Origin: Luteipulveratus mongoliensis | GTDB taxonomy: Bacteria; Actinomycetota; Actinomycetes; Actinomycetales; Dermatophilaceae | DNA length: 64,000 bases | Reading direction: 5' to 3' | Assembly: GCF_001190945.1 (NCBI RefSeq) | Contig: NZ_CP011112.1 | Location: 1,550,001-1,614,000 of the forward strand | Part shown: piece after piece, positions 16,881-25,322 of the stretch | How positions within the stretch are numbered: position 1 is the stretch's first letter | Layout of the letters: each line of letters begins with the position of its first letter | Notes under the pieces: generated by a model | Database searches by the model: none | What the model was told of the DNA's origin: nothing | Seen by the model: the letters and a program-made list of their open reading frames with translations, nothing else | Program-made: the position numbers and the translations under genes

Positions 16881-17891
16881 ATGAGCGCGCGGCTGGCTGA
16901 TGTGGCACTGCACGCGGGTGTCAGTGAGGCCACGGTCAGTCGGGTGCTCAACGACAAGCCGGGTGTCGCCAAGGCCACTCGTGACGCGGTGCTGACCTCG
17001 GTCGACGTGCTCGGCTATGACCGGCCGAGTGCGCTGCGACGGCAGATGGTCGGCATGGTGGGGCTCATCGTCCCGGAGCTGACCAACCCGATCTTTCCGC
17101 AGTTCGCGCAGACGATTCAGACCAGCCTCGCGGCCTCGGGCTACACGGCCGTGCTGTGCACGCAGGCGCCCGGCGGCGTACACGAGGACGACTACCTCGA
17201 CATGCTGCTGGACCGCGGCGTCGCCGGCGTGCTCTTCGTCAGCGGCCAGCATGCCAACCTCGATGTCGGCGTCGAGCGCTACGTCCAGCTGCGCAGTCGC
17301 GGTCTCCCGATGGTCCTGGTCAACGGTCATCGGCCCGAGATCGATGCACCGTCGCTGTCGAACGACGAGGCGGCCGCCGTGGATCTCGCGGTCTCGCACC
17401 TGATGTCGCTGGGTCACAAGCGGATCGGCCTCGCGACCGGACAGCACCGCTACGTGCCGGTCGTCCGCAAGGTCGAGGCGTTCGAGCGGGTGCTCGCCGA
17501 GCGGCTCGGTGTGCAAGACCCGCGACCGTTCGTGGCGCAGACCTGGTTCACCGTCGAGGGCGGCACCCTAGCCGCGAAGTCCCTGCTCGAGCAGGGTGTG
17601 ACTGCGGTCGTCTGCGGGTCCGATCTGATGGCGCTGGGAGTGGTGCGCGCGGCCCGCCAGGCCGGGTTACGCGTACCCGAGGACCTCTCCGTCGTCGGCT
17701 ACGACGGTGCGCTGCTGTCCGGTTTCACCGACCCGCCCCTCACCACGGTCAGGCAGGACGTCAACGCGATGTGCGCGGCCGGCGTACGGGCTCTGGTCGA
17801 TGAGATCGCCGGTCGTCCGCACGCCCGGGGTGATGCGTTGTTCACCCCCGAGCTCGTGGTGCGGGCATCGACGACAGCTGCGCCTTCATAG
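16881..17891 (+). CDS. malR: LacI-family regulator of the maltodextrin operon
   Basis: 336-aa repressor. The N-terminal HTH and hinge helix (ADVALHAGVSEATVSRVLND, then RDAVLTSVDVLGYDRPSALR) start at residue 5. The sugar-binding PBP1 fold follows (VGLIVPELTNPIFPQFAQTI, ending SVVGYDGALLSGFTDPPLTTVRQD). It starts 3 bp after the amylase stop, so it is last in the operon. It most likely binds the palindromic CTTGCA-type operator at 11006-11035 and is released by maltodextrins, as known for MalR in Streptomyces. That link is inferred. Confidence 0.85.
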   Translation: MSARLADVALHAGVSEATVSRVLNDKPGVAKATRDAVLTSVDVLGYDRPSALRRQMVGMVGLIVPELTNPIFPQFAQTIQTSLAASGYTAVLCTQAPGGVHEDDYLDMLLDRGVAGVLFVSGQHANLDVGVERYVQLRSRGLPMVLVNGHRPEIDAPSLSNDEAAAVDLAVSHLMSLGHKRIGLATGQHRYVPVVRKVEAFERVLAERLGVQDPRPFVAQTWFTVEGGTLAAKSLLEQGVTAVVCGSDLMALGVVRAARQAGLRVPEDLSVVGYDGALLSGFTDPPLTTVRQDVNAMCAAGVRALVDEIAGRPHARGDALFTPELVVRASTTAAPS

Positions 17892-17949
17892 GCCCACGCG
17901 AGCCTGGCGCCTGCCTATGCTCGGAGGACGCCTGACGAAGGGATCGACC

Positions 17950-19773
17950 ATGTCGTACGCTCCCCGCCCTCAACTCCTGCGTCGCGCCCGGCCGGCGGTG
18001 CTCGTCACAGCCGCCGCCCTGCTGGGCGCCACGACCCTGGCACCTGCCCGTGCGGCAGAGCCGGTCCCACCCAAGACACCCGTCGCCATCGGATCGGGCG
18101 GCGCTGTCTCCAGCGTTGATCCTGACGCCACGGCCGCCGGGCTGAAGGTGCTGCGCCAGGGCGGCAATGCCGTTGACGCGGCGGTCGCCACGGCCGCTGC
18201 CCTGGGTGTCACCGAGCCCTACTCCGCCGGCATCGGTGGTGGCGGCTACTTCGTCTACTACGACGCCCGCAGCAAACGCGTCAGCACGATCGACGGTCGC
18301 GAGACCGCGCCCGCGACGATGCCGCACGACGCCTTCATCGACCCCAAGACCGGCAAGCCCTACCCGTTCACACCCGAGCTGGTCACCAGCGGTGTCTCGG
18401 TCGGCACGCCGGGCACGGCGGCTACCTGGGCGGCCGCCCTCGAGTCGTGGGGCACCCGGTCCCTCAAGCAAGCCCTGCAACCCGCAATTGGCATAGCCAG
18501 CAAGGGTTTTGTCGTGGATCAGACCTTCCATGACCAGACGAACGACAACAAGGTGCGCTTCGCTGCCTTCACCCCAACGGCCAAGCTCTACCTGCCCGGC
18601 GGCGACGCGCCTTCGGTCGGCACCCGCTTCAAGAACCCCGACCTGGCCAACACCTACAAGCTCCTCGGTGACAAGGGCACGTCGGCGTTCTACCGAGGCC
18701 CACTCGCCCACGAGATCGCCCAGAGCGCCCAGCACCCACCGAAGGCTCCGGACACGACGCTGCCCGTGCCGCCCGGCTACCTCACCGAGGCGGACCTCAA
18801 GGCGTACGACGTCATCCACCAGAAGCCGACCAAGGTCGGCTACCGCGGCCTCGACGTCTACGGCATGGCGCCGTCGTCCAGCGGAGGATCCACGGTCGGT
18901 GAGGCGCTGAACATTCTTGAGAAGCAACGACTTTCGAGCATGCCGCGAGACAAGGCACTGCACTACTACCTCGACGCGAGCGCCCTGGCCTTCGCCGACC
19001 GGGGTGCGTACGTCGGCGACCCGGCCTACGTCGACGTGCCGCTCAAGACGCTGCTCTCGGACAAGTTCGCTGCGACGCGCGCCTGCCTCATCAAGCCCGA
19101 CAAGGCGCTCCCGACGCCCACCGCTGCAGGCTCGCTCAAGGGCAAGGGTTGCCCCACTGCAACGCCGAAAACCTTTGAGGACAATGGCAAGTCGACCACG
19201 CACCTCACGGCGACCGATCGCTGGGGCAACGTCGTCTCCTACACGCTCACCATCGAGCAGACCGGTGGCAGCGGCATCGTCGTCCCGGGCCGTGGCTTCC
19301 TCCTCAACAACGAGCTGACCGACTTCTCGACCGAGTGGAAGGCCGACGACCCCAACCGGATCGAGGGTGGCAAGCGTCCGCGGTCATCGATGTCGCCGAC
19401 GATCGTGCTGCGGCACGGCAAGCCGTTCCTGGCGGTCGGCTCGCCTGGTGGCTCGACGATCATCACGACGGTGCTGCAGACGCTGGTCAACCGCGTCGAT
19501 CTCGGGATGACCCTGCCCGAGGCGATCGCTGCACCACGTGCCTCGCACCGCAACAACGCGACGGTGACGGCGGAGCCGGAGTTCATCACGGCGTACGACA
19601 GCACGTTGAAGCCCTACGGCTACACGCTCGTGAAGAGCGGCGATGAGTTCACCAGCGCGGCCGAGATCGGTGCGGTGGCGGCGCTGGAGTTCCTGCCGCA
19701 CGGACGTGTCCTGGCGGCTGCCGAACCCGTCAGACGCGGCGGTGGCGCGGCCGGAGTCGTGAACCCCCGCTGA
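17950..19773 (+). CDS. ggt: Secreted gamma-glutamyltransferase
   Basis: 607-aa N-terminal nucleophile hydrolase. The ATG at 17950 opens a Sec signal peptide (RRARPAVLVTAAALLGATTLAPARAAE). The family core shows GGNAVDAAVATAAALGVTEP near 76, GIGGGGYFVYYD near 96, and the self-cleavage site STTHLTATDRWGNVVSYT near 416, where the second Thr is the expected nucleophile, then RPRSSMSPTIV near 477. The enzyme moves or removes gamma-glutamyl groups outside the cell. Actinobacteria of this type use mycothiol rather than glutathione, so other gamma-glutamyl compounds are likelier substrates. It lies 58 bp after malR on the same strand. Confidence 0.92.
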   Translation: MSYAPRPQLLRRARPAVLVTAAALLGATTLAPARAAEPVPPKTPVAIGSGGAVSSVDPDATAAGLKVLRQGGNAVDAAVATAAALGVTEPYSAGIGGGGYFVYYDARSKRVSTIDGRETAPATMPHDAFIDPKTGKPYPFTPELVTSGVSVGTPGTAATWAAALESWGTRSLKQALQPAIGIASKGFVVDQTFHDQTNDNKVRFAAFTPTAKLYLPGGDAPSVGTRFKNPDLANTYKLLGDKGTSAFYRGPLAHEIAQSAQHPPKAPDTTLPVPPGYLTEADLKAYDVIHQKPTKVGYRGLDVYGMAPSSSGGSTVGEALNILEKQRLSSMPRDKALHYYLDASALAFADRGAYVGDPAYVDVPLKTLLSDKFAATRACLIKPDKALPTPTAAGSLKGKGCPTATPKTFEDNGKSTTHLTATDRWGNVVSYTLTIEQTGGSGIVVPGRGFLLNNELTDFSTEWKADDPNRIEGGKRPRSSMSPTIVLRHGKPFLAVGSPGGSTIITTVLQTLVNRVDLGMTLPEAIAAPRASHRNNATVTAEPEFITAYDSTLKPYGYTLVKSGDEFTSAAEIGAVAALEFLPHGRVLAAAEPVRRGGGAAGVVNPR

Positions 19774-19788
19774 CCGGCCGGCGCCGGG

Positions 19789-20676
19789 TCACGCGATCTC
19801 GGCGGTGACCTCGACAGCGATCTCGATCGCGCGCGCCGCGAGGGGCGAGTGGGTGCGACCTGCCTGCCACAGCAGGAAGATCTCGCGTGCCGGGAGAGCC
19901 GGCCGCAGCTCATGGATGGACAGCGACTCGTCCGATTCGATCTCGGCACCGCGGACGATGAGCTGTGGCAGCACCGCCGAACCCATACCGGCGCGCACCA
20001 TCGACAGCACGGTCTCGTTGCCAGCGGTGCGGAACACGATCCGCGGGCGTACCCCGCGGCGTACGAGCTCCTCCTCCATCCGGGCCTGGTCGCAGATCGG
20101 GGCGGGCGCCACGAGAGGTACGCCGTCGAGCCGGGCAGTCCGCACCGGGCCGTCGGGGAACGTGCCGCGTCGGGCCACCAGCAGGTAGGGATCGTCGAGC
20201 AGCTTGAGGTGCTCGACGTCGCCGTCCACGCGTCCGTCGAAGAACATCAGGTCGAGCTCACGGACGTCGGGCTGGTCGGTCTCCTCCTCGAACAGCCTGA
20301 TGTCGCAGTCCGGGTGCTCGTCGCGAAGCCGGCGTACGACCAGCGGCAGGATCACGTTGGACACGCTTTGGAAGGTGCCGATGTCGACCCGACCGTCGCC
20401 GGCCTTGAACCGGTCGAGCGCGGTCGCCATCGTCTGAGCGCGCTCCAGCAGCTCGCGTCCGTGTGCCAGTACGACTGAGCCGAGTGGCGTGATCCGCACC
20501 GGTTTGGGCCCGCCTGGCCGGTCGAACACGGCGCCGCCGACCGACCTCTCCAGGGCGGCGATCTGCTGGCTCACCGTCGACTGGGTGTAGCCGAGTCGGG
20601 CAGCCGCTCGTCCGAACGAGCCCTCGTCGGCGACGGCGGCCATCGTGGTGAGGTGTCGCAGCTCGACGTCAGACAT
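19789..20676 (-). CDS. LysR-family transcriptional regulator
   Basis: 295 aa from the ATG at 20676 (MSDVELRHLTTMAAVADEG), the standard LysR beginning; the frame stays open 42 nt further. The N-terminal winged HTH reads GSFGRAAARLGYTQSTVSQQIAALERSVG. The C-terminal effector domain begins near residue 90 (VDIGTFQSVSNVILPLVVRRL). It is divergent from a hydrolase-LLM pair across 96 bp that contains a T-N11-A palindrome, so it very probably controls that pair and itself. The inducer is unknown. Confidence 0.88.
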   Translation of the reverse strand: MSDVELRHLTTMAAVADEGSFGRAAARLGYTQSTVSQQIAALERSVGGAVFDRPGGPKPVRITPLGSVVLAHGRELLERAQTMATALDRFKAGDGRVDIGTFQSVSNVILPLVVRRLRDEHPDCDIRLFEEETDQPDVRELDLMFFDGRVDGDVEHLKLLDDPYLLVARRGTFPDGPVRTARLDGVPLVAPAPICDQARMEEELVRRGVRPRIVFRTAGNETVLSMVRAGMGSAVLPQLIVRGAEIESDESLSIHELRPALPAREIFLLWQAGRTHSPLAARAIEIAVEVTAEIA

Positions 20677-20700
20677 GAGGGTCACCATAGCCGTGTGAGC

Positions 20701-20715
20701 ATCGCTTGTAGCGAT
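20701..20715. promoter_or_regulatory. LysR-type T-N11-A operator
   Basis: ATCGCT-TGT-AGCGAT, a 6-bp perfect inverted repeat with a 3-nt centre containing T-N11-A, lies 25 bp before the regulator's ATG in the divergent region. A weaker related motif (ATCG...CGAT, about 20721-20745) follows on the hydrolase side. This matches the usual pair of recognition and activation sites of LysR regulators. Confidence 0.6.
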
Positions 20716-20772
20716 CATGGCAATCGAAAACTATCGCTTTTCACGATGGCTCAGTCGACCTAGCGTGACGTC

Positions 20773-21627
20773 ATGACCACTCACCTTTCGAACGGCGAAC
20801 AGCTCCTCGAGATCCGCGATGTCGAGCTCTGCGTCGAGACCTTCGGCAACCCCAACGACCCGGCCGTCCTGCTCATCGATGGTGCAGGCGCCTCGATGTT
20901 GTGGTGGGAGGACGAGCTGTGCGAGCGGATCGCGCGTAGCGACCGGTTCGTCATCCGCTACGACAACCGGGACACCGGCAGATCCACCAGCTACCCGCCG
21001 GGAGAGCCGGGTTACGCGTACACCGACCTGGCCGGTGACGCGCTCGGCATCCTGGACGCGCTGAACGTCGAGCGGGCGCACATCGTCTGCCGGTCCATGT
21101 CCGGCGGCATCGGGCACATCATCGCGGTGGACCACCCCGACCGCGTCGCCTCGCTGACGTTCGTCTCCACCTCCACAGGTGCGGACGACCTCCCACCGCC
21201 CACGAACGACATCAACCTCACCGTCGCCGCGCCGGACCCCGCTGACTCGACCGCGGTGGTGGACTACGTCCTCGCCTGGACGAAGGCGTACGCCGGCGGC
21301 TCGCCCTACTTCGACGAGACCGGCACGCGCACGCTGGTCGAGCGGGACGTCGCTCGCGCTCGCAGCTTCGCGTCCACCCTCGTCAACCACGACATGCTCG
21401 ACTTCGAGGGGTCAGCCCGCGACTTCGGCGCCATCACGGCGCCGACCTTGGTCGCGCACGGCGACCACGACCCTCTGCTCCCGCTCCCACACGGACAGGC
21501 ACTGCGCGACGCGGTGCCGGGTGCGCAGCTGCTGGTCCTCGAAGGCGCGGGCCACGATCTGCCGAAGCCTCTGTGGGACTCGTTCGTCCCGGCGCTGATC
21601 CAGCACACTGAAGGTGGCCGGTCATGA
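20773..21627 (+). CDS. Alpha/beta-hydrolase
   Basis: 284-aa protein with the alpha/beta-hydrolase order: LLIDGAGASMLWWEDELCERI oxyanion region (residues 34-54), RYDNRDTGRS near 63, and the nucleophile elbow CRSMSGGIG near 101 where Ser stands in the G/C-x-S-x-G position. The acid in PTLVAHGDHDPLLPL near 225 and the catalytic His in LEGAGHDLP near 262 complete the set. It overlaps the following LLM oxidoreductase by 4 nt and is divergent from a LysR regulator, so the three form a small regulated unit. Substrate unknown; such proteins are often esterases or lactonases. Confidence 0.82.
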   Translation: MTTHLSNGEQLLEIRDVELCVETFGNPNDPAVLLIDGAGASMLWWEDELCERIARSDRFVIRYDNRDTGRSTSYPPGEPGYAYTDLAGDALGILDALNVERAHIVCRSMSGGIGHIIAVDHPDRVASLTFVSTSTGADDLPPPTNDINLTVAAPDPADSTAVVDYVLAWTKAYAGGSPYFDETGTRTLVERDVARARSFASTLVNHDMLDFEGSARDFGAITAPTLVAHGDHDPLLPLPHGQALRDAVPGAQLLVLEGAGHDLPKPLWDSFVPALIQHTEGGRS

Positions 21628-22466
21628 CCCGGCTGCGTTCGGCACTCTGGCTGCCGATCTTCGACGAGCTCGCCGACCCCGCCGCGGTCGTACGTCTGGC
21701 CGTCGAGGCCGAGGAAGCCGGCTGGCACGGCGTGTTCGTGTGGGACCACCTGCGCTGGCAGGCGCCCGTCCGGCAGGTGGCGGACCCGTGGATCACGCTG
21801 GCCGCCATCGCCACCGCGACCGAATCTCTCCGGTTCGGCCCCATGGTCACCCCGGTGGCCCGGCGCCGTCCAGCCAAGCTCGCCAAGGAGACCGCAACGC
21901 TGGACCGGCTCAGCGGTGGCCGTCTCACGCTCGGCGTCGGCCTTGGCAGCGACCGGTTCGCTGCGGAGCTGTCCGCGACCGGCGAGGAGGTCGACGATCG
22001 GCGGCGTGGCCAGATGCTCGACGAGTCGCTCGAGATCCTCACCGCTGCATGGTCGGGCGAGCCGGTGCACCATCGCGGCGAGCATTACACCGTCGACGGA
22101 ATCTCCTTTCTTCCCAGGCCTGTTCAGCGTCCGGGCGTGCCGGTGTGGGCCGCGGGACGTCCCGGCAAGGCGAAGCCGTTGCGCCGCGCCGCTCGGTACG
22201 ACGGCTTCTTCCCGGTCAATCTCGAGCACCCGGATCAGCTCGCCGAGGATGCCGCCACGATCCGCGATCTCCGCGGACAGACCGGGCGGACGACGCCGTA
22301 CGACATCGCCGTCGGTCTCCCATCCGGCACCGATCCGACGCCCTACGTCGAGGCGGGCGCCACGTGGTGGCTGGCCGAGTTCGAGCCCGAGACAGTGTCG
22401 CTGGACGAGGTGCGGGGCGTGCTCCGCGATGGCCCGGCCGTCCTCGATATCGAGGGGACCAGGTGA
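21624..22466 (+). CDS. LLM-class flavin/F420-dependent oxidoreductase
   Basis: 280-aa luciferase-like barrel protein whose ATG overlaps the previous stop (ATGA). Visible motifs are GWHGVFVWDHLRW near 34, LRFGPMVTPVARRRPAKLAKE near 72, LDRLSGGRLTLGVGLGSD near 93, and PVWAAGRPGKAKPLRRAARYDGFFPV (split, from residue 173). It probably oxidises or reduces a small molecule that the coupled hydrolase also handles. It ends 3 bp before the convergent otsB. Confidence 0.8.
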   Translation: MTRLRSALWLPIFDELADPAAVVRLAVEAEEAGWHGVFVWDHLRWQAPVRQVADPWITLAAIATATESLRFGPMVTPVARRRPAKLAKETATLDRLSGGRLTLGVGLGSDRFAAELSATGEEVDDRRRGQMLDESLEILTAAWSGEPVHHRGEHYTVDGISFLPRPVQRPGVPVWAAGRPGKAKPLRRAARYDGFFPVNLEHPDQLAEDAATIRDLRGQTGRTTPYDIAVGLPSGTDPTPYVEAGATWWLAEFEPETVSLDEVRGVLRDGPAVLDIEGTR

Positions 22467-22469
22467 GCG

Positions 22470-23249
22470 TCAGGCGGTACGCCGTGCCAGCACCTCACGA
22501 AGGACGGCCACCGCATCCGTGGGCTCCAGCACGCGGTGCTGGGCTGCGGTCGCGCCCTCGCCGACCTTGATGGTCACGTGACCCTCGTTGGTCCGGAGCA
22601 CGTCGAACGCCTTCTCGTCGGTGGCGTCGTCGCCGAGGTAGAGCGTCGCGTCCGTCGAGGCAACCCGCGAAAGCGCTTGCAGCGCAATGCCTTTGGTGAC
22701 CGGAACGACCGTGAGCTCGACGACGTCCTTGCCCTGCATGGCGTGGATGCCCGGGTCTGCATCCGGGATGCGCAGCGCGGCAGCGGTCGCCGACTCGGCC
22801 TGAGCGGCATCGATGCCGCGGGTGTGCAGGACGACGCCCGCGGGTTTGCGCTCGACGCGAGCGTCCGGATGCCCCGCGACGATCTCGTCGACATAGGCGG
22901 TGGCTGCGAGCAGCCGGTCGTGCGCGTGATGGTCGAGCGGCGCGCTGATGTCGAGATCGACGCTCGACTCCGCGCCGTGCGAGCCGATCAGCACCACCGG
23001 TGAGTCATCGGGCAGCCCCGAGAGCGTGCGCAGACTGGCGAGGTCGCGTCCGGACACGAGAGCGGCCGTCACGCCGGGATGCTCGGCGAGAGCTGCGAGC
23101 GTCTCCATGGCGCCAGGCAAGGGACGGGCCGACATCGGATCGTCGACCAGCGGAGCCAGGACTCCGTCGAAGTCCGTGGCGACGAGCGGGCGCGGGTGGC
23201 CGGCGTACACGGCCAACGCCTCGGTGAGGTGTACGGGCAAGGCGGCCAT
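22470..23249 (-). CDS. otsB: Trehalose-6-phosphate phosphatase
   Basis: 259-aa HAD-superfamily enzyme that removes phosphate from trehalose-6-phosphate. It has motif I ATDFDGVLAPL near 21 (nucleophile DxD), ALVSGRDLASL near 62 (motif II region with Ser), LVIGSHGAE-like VVLIGSHGAE near 85, a Lys-containing GVV LHTRG stretch near 131, and motif IV YLGDDATDEKAF near 206. It lies 15 bp downstream of otsA in the same operon, giving the full OtsAB route to trehalose. Motif I has Val where most have Thr (DGV for DGT), a common variant. Confidence 0.92.
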   Translation of the reverse strand: MAALPVHLTEALAVYAGHPRPLVATDFDGVLAPLVDDPMSARPLPGAMETLAALAEHPGVTAALVSGRDLASLRTLSGLPDDSPVVLIGSHGAESSVDLDISAPLDHHAHDRLLAATAYVDEIVAGHPDARVERKPAGVVLHTRGIDAAQAESATAAALRIPDADPGIHAMQGKDVVELTVVPVTKGIALQALSRVASTDATLYLGDDATDEKAFDVLRTNEGHVTIKVGEGATAAQHRVLEPTDAVAVLREVLARRTA

Positions 23250-23264
23250 GGCTACTCCCAGGGG

Positions 23265-24680
23265 TCAGGCGGGCGGTTTGTCGGGTGCGTACTTCAGAGC
23301 ATCGAGGTAGTTGCTGGCCCAGCGCTGGACATCGTTGCGAGCCACCTGCCGGCGCAAGGCACGCATCCGCTTGGTCCGCTCGGCCTCCGGCGCGTCGATG
23401 GCGGCGAGGATCGTGTGCTTGAGCGCCTCGATGTCGTGCGGGTTGCAGCGGAACGCCTGCTTCAGCTCGTTGGCGGCACCGGTGAACTCGCTCAGCACCA
23501 GCGCGCCGGGCCCGTCGTGGCAGGTGACGTACTCCTTGGCGACGAGGTTCATGCCGTCGCGCAGGGGAGTCACGAGCATGACGTCGGCGACGCAGTAGAG
23601 CGCGGCCATCTCCTCGCGCGGGAAGGACCGGTGCATGTAGGTGACGGCCGTCGACCCGATGGGGGAGTGCGCGCCGTTGATGTTGCCGACCGTGCGCTCG
23701 ACCTGGTGGCGCAGCTCGCGGTAGGCGGCAACCCGCTCGCGACTCGGCGACGCAACCTGCACCAGCATCGTGTCGGCCGGGTCGAGTCGTCCGTCGGTGA
23801 GCAGCTCACCGAACGCCTTCATCCGGTGCCGGATGCCCTTGGTGTAGTCGAGCCGGTCGACGCCGAGCAGGATCGTCTTGGGGTTGCCGAGCTGCTCGCG
23901 GATCTCGGCCGCCCGAGCCTGGACCCCGTCCGTCTGGGCGAGCTCGGACAGCCCCGCTGCGTCGATCGAGATGGGCACGCCCGCGGCCCGGACACGCCGG
24001 TCGGTGTCGGGTACGTCGACCACATCGCCCTTGGTCTTGGCGCCCAGCAGCCGCCGGCAGGCGCGCAGGAAGTTCTCAGCGTCCGCGGGCCGCTGGAAGC
24101 CCAGGAAGTCCGCGCCCAGCAGCCCCTTGAGGATCGTGTGGCGCATCGGCAGCTGAGCGAACAGCTCGACGGGCGGGAACGGGATGTGGTTGAACCAGCC
24201 GATCCGCACATCGGGCCGCAGCACGCGCAGCATCCGCGGCACGAGCTGCAGCTGGTAGTCGTGGATCCACACCGTTGCCCCCGGCGCGGCCACCTCGGCG
24301 CACTTCTGCGCGAAGCGTCGATTGACCTTCTCGTACGCCGCCGCCCACCGCCTCCTGAACGTCGCCGGCACGATCACGTCGTGGTAGATCGGCCACAGGC
24401 TGTCGTTGCTGTGGCCCTCGTAGTAGGACGCGACTTCCTGGGCGGTCAGCTCGATCGGCACCAGCAGCAGGTCGTTCTCCAGGAACGGCTCGGGCGCCTC
24501 GTCGGCCTGGCCGGACCAGCCCACCCAGGCCGCCTCGCGACCCCGCATGACCGACTCCATCGCGGTCACCAGACCACCCGGGCTGCGCTGCCACTCGACC
24601 TCGCCGTCATCGGTGACCACACGGTCCACCGGGAGCCGATTGGCCGCGATCACGAAGTCGTACGTTCGCCGAGCAGTCAC
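23265..24680 (-). CDS. otsA: Trehalose-6-phosphate synthase
   Basis: 471-aa GT20 glycosyltransferase that joins UDP/ADP-glucose to glucose-6-phosphate. Marks are FVIAANRLPVDR near 9, SPGGLVTAME near 33, WIHDYQLQLVPRMLR near 139, LLGVDRLDYTKGIRHRMKAF near 271 (phosphate-binding Arg/Lys), and DGMNLVAKEYV near 374. The GTG start at 24680 fits the N terminus. It is first in the otsA-otsB operon and divergent from the CBS gene across 144 bp with a direct repeat. Trehalose serves stress protection and cell-wall lipid chemistry. Confidence 0.94.
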   Translation of the reverse strand: MTARRTYDFVIAANRLPVDRVVTDDGEVEWQRSPGGLVTAMESVMRGREAAWVGWSGQADEAPEPFLENDLLLVPIELTAQEVASYYEGHSNDSLWPIYHDVIVPATFRRRWAAAYEKVNRRFAQKCAEVAAPGATVWIHDYQLQLVPRMLRVLRPDVRIGWFNHIPFPPVELFAQLPMRHTILKGLLGADFLGFQRPADAENFLRACRRLLGAKTKGDVVDVPDTDRRVRAAGVPISIDAAGLSELAQTDGVQARAAEIREQLGNPKTILLGVDRLDYTKGIRHRMKAFGELLTDGRLDPADTMLVQVASPSRERVAAYRELRHQVERTVGNINGAHSPIGSTAVTYMHRSFPREEMAALYCVADVMLVTPLRDGMNLVAKEYVTCHDGPGALVLSEFTGAANELKQAFRCNPHDIEALKHTILAAIDAPEAERTKRMRALRRQVARNDVQRWASNYLDALKYAPDKPPA

Positions 24681-24753
24681 TACATCAACCCCTGGGTTCT
24701 TTTGTGACAGAGCCTAGTCCGGCCGAGCGGCTCACCCGTTGGGGTCTCCGTCG

Positions 24754-24787
24754 ACTGCCCTCGACGTCTCAATCCACTGCCCTCGAC
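24754..24787. promoter_or_regulatory. Direct repeat in the otsA/CBS divergent promoter region
   Basis: ACTGCCCTCGAC occurs at 24754-24765 and again at 24776-24787, exactly 22 bp apart (two helical turns). The pair lies between the divergent otsA and CBS-domain genes, 37 bp before the latter. Spacing on one face of the helix suggests a binding site for a dimer or tandem regulator, which is inference. Confidence 0.4.
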
Positions 24788-24824
24788 CCGTGACTCGGCG
24801 TGGCGCCGGGCGTTACATTCAGAC

Positions 24825-25259
24825 ATGCGCATCAGTGATGTCATTCGCCTCAAGGGCCAGTCCGTCGTCACGATCCGCAGTGACGCGACCATCCGGGACC
24901 TCGTCTCGCTGCTCGCCGAACACGGCATCGGAGCGGTCGTCGTCTCGGACGACCCGGACGCCGGAGCCATCGCCGGGATCGTCAGCGAGCGCGACGTCGT
25001 ACGCCGCCTCGAGGGTGCCGGGGACGGGTTCTTCGCCACTCCGGTCGGCGAGATCATGACCTCGGACGTGCACACGTGTGAGCCCGGTGACGACATCGAG
25101 AACGTCGCTCGCGAGGTCACCGCCCGCCGGATCCGACACGTCCCGGTGCTCGTGGACGGCAAGCTCGCCGGCATCGTCAGCATCGGCGACATCGTCAAGC
25201 ACCGCATCGACGAGCTGCAGACGGAGCGCGACCAGCTGACGACGTACATCCAGGGGTAG
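24825..25259 (+). CDS. Two-CBS-domain protein
   Basis: 144-aa soluble protein made only of a Bateman module. CBS1 covers about residues 1-65 (VVTIRSDATIRDLVSLLAEHGIGAVVV) and CBS2 about 75-138 (IMTSDVHTCEPGDDIENVAREVTARRIRHVPVL in part, then GIVSIGDIVKHRI). Such pairs bind adenine nucleotides or similar ligands and act as small sensors. No catalytic domain is attached. It lies between otsA and a Ser/Thr kinase gene on the + strand. Confidence 0.88.
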   Translation: MRISDVIRLKGQSVVTIRSDATIRDLVSLLAEHGIGAVVVSDDPDAGAIAGIVSERDVVRRLEGAGDGFFATPVGEIMTSDVHTCEPGDDIENVAREVTARRIRHVPVLVDGKLAGIVSIGDIVKHRIDELQTERDQLTTYIQG

Positions 25260-25322
25260 TTCAGGGCCGACCCGGAGGCGGATTGAGCGGACGTTCAGGC
25301 TCGACGGCATACCGTTGGGGTC

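Noticed and set aside
15414-17516. 700-codon reverse frame across the GH13 and malR genes
   Set aside because: Shadow frame; both + strand genes show full family motifs.
23079-24707. 542-codon forward frame across otsA
   Set aside because: Antisense to a clear GT20 enzyme and low-complexity in composition.
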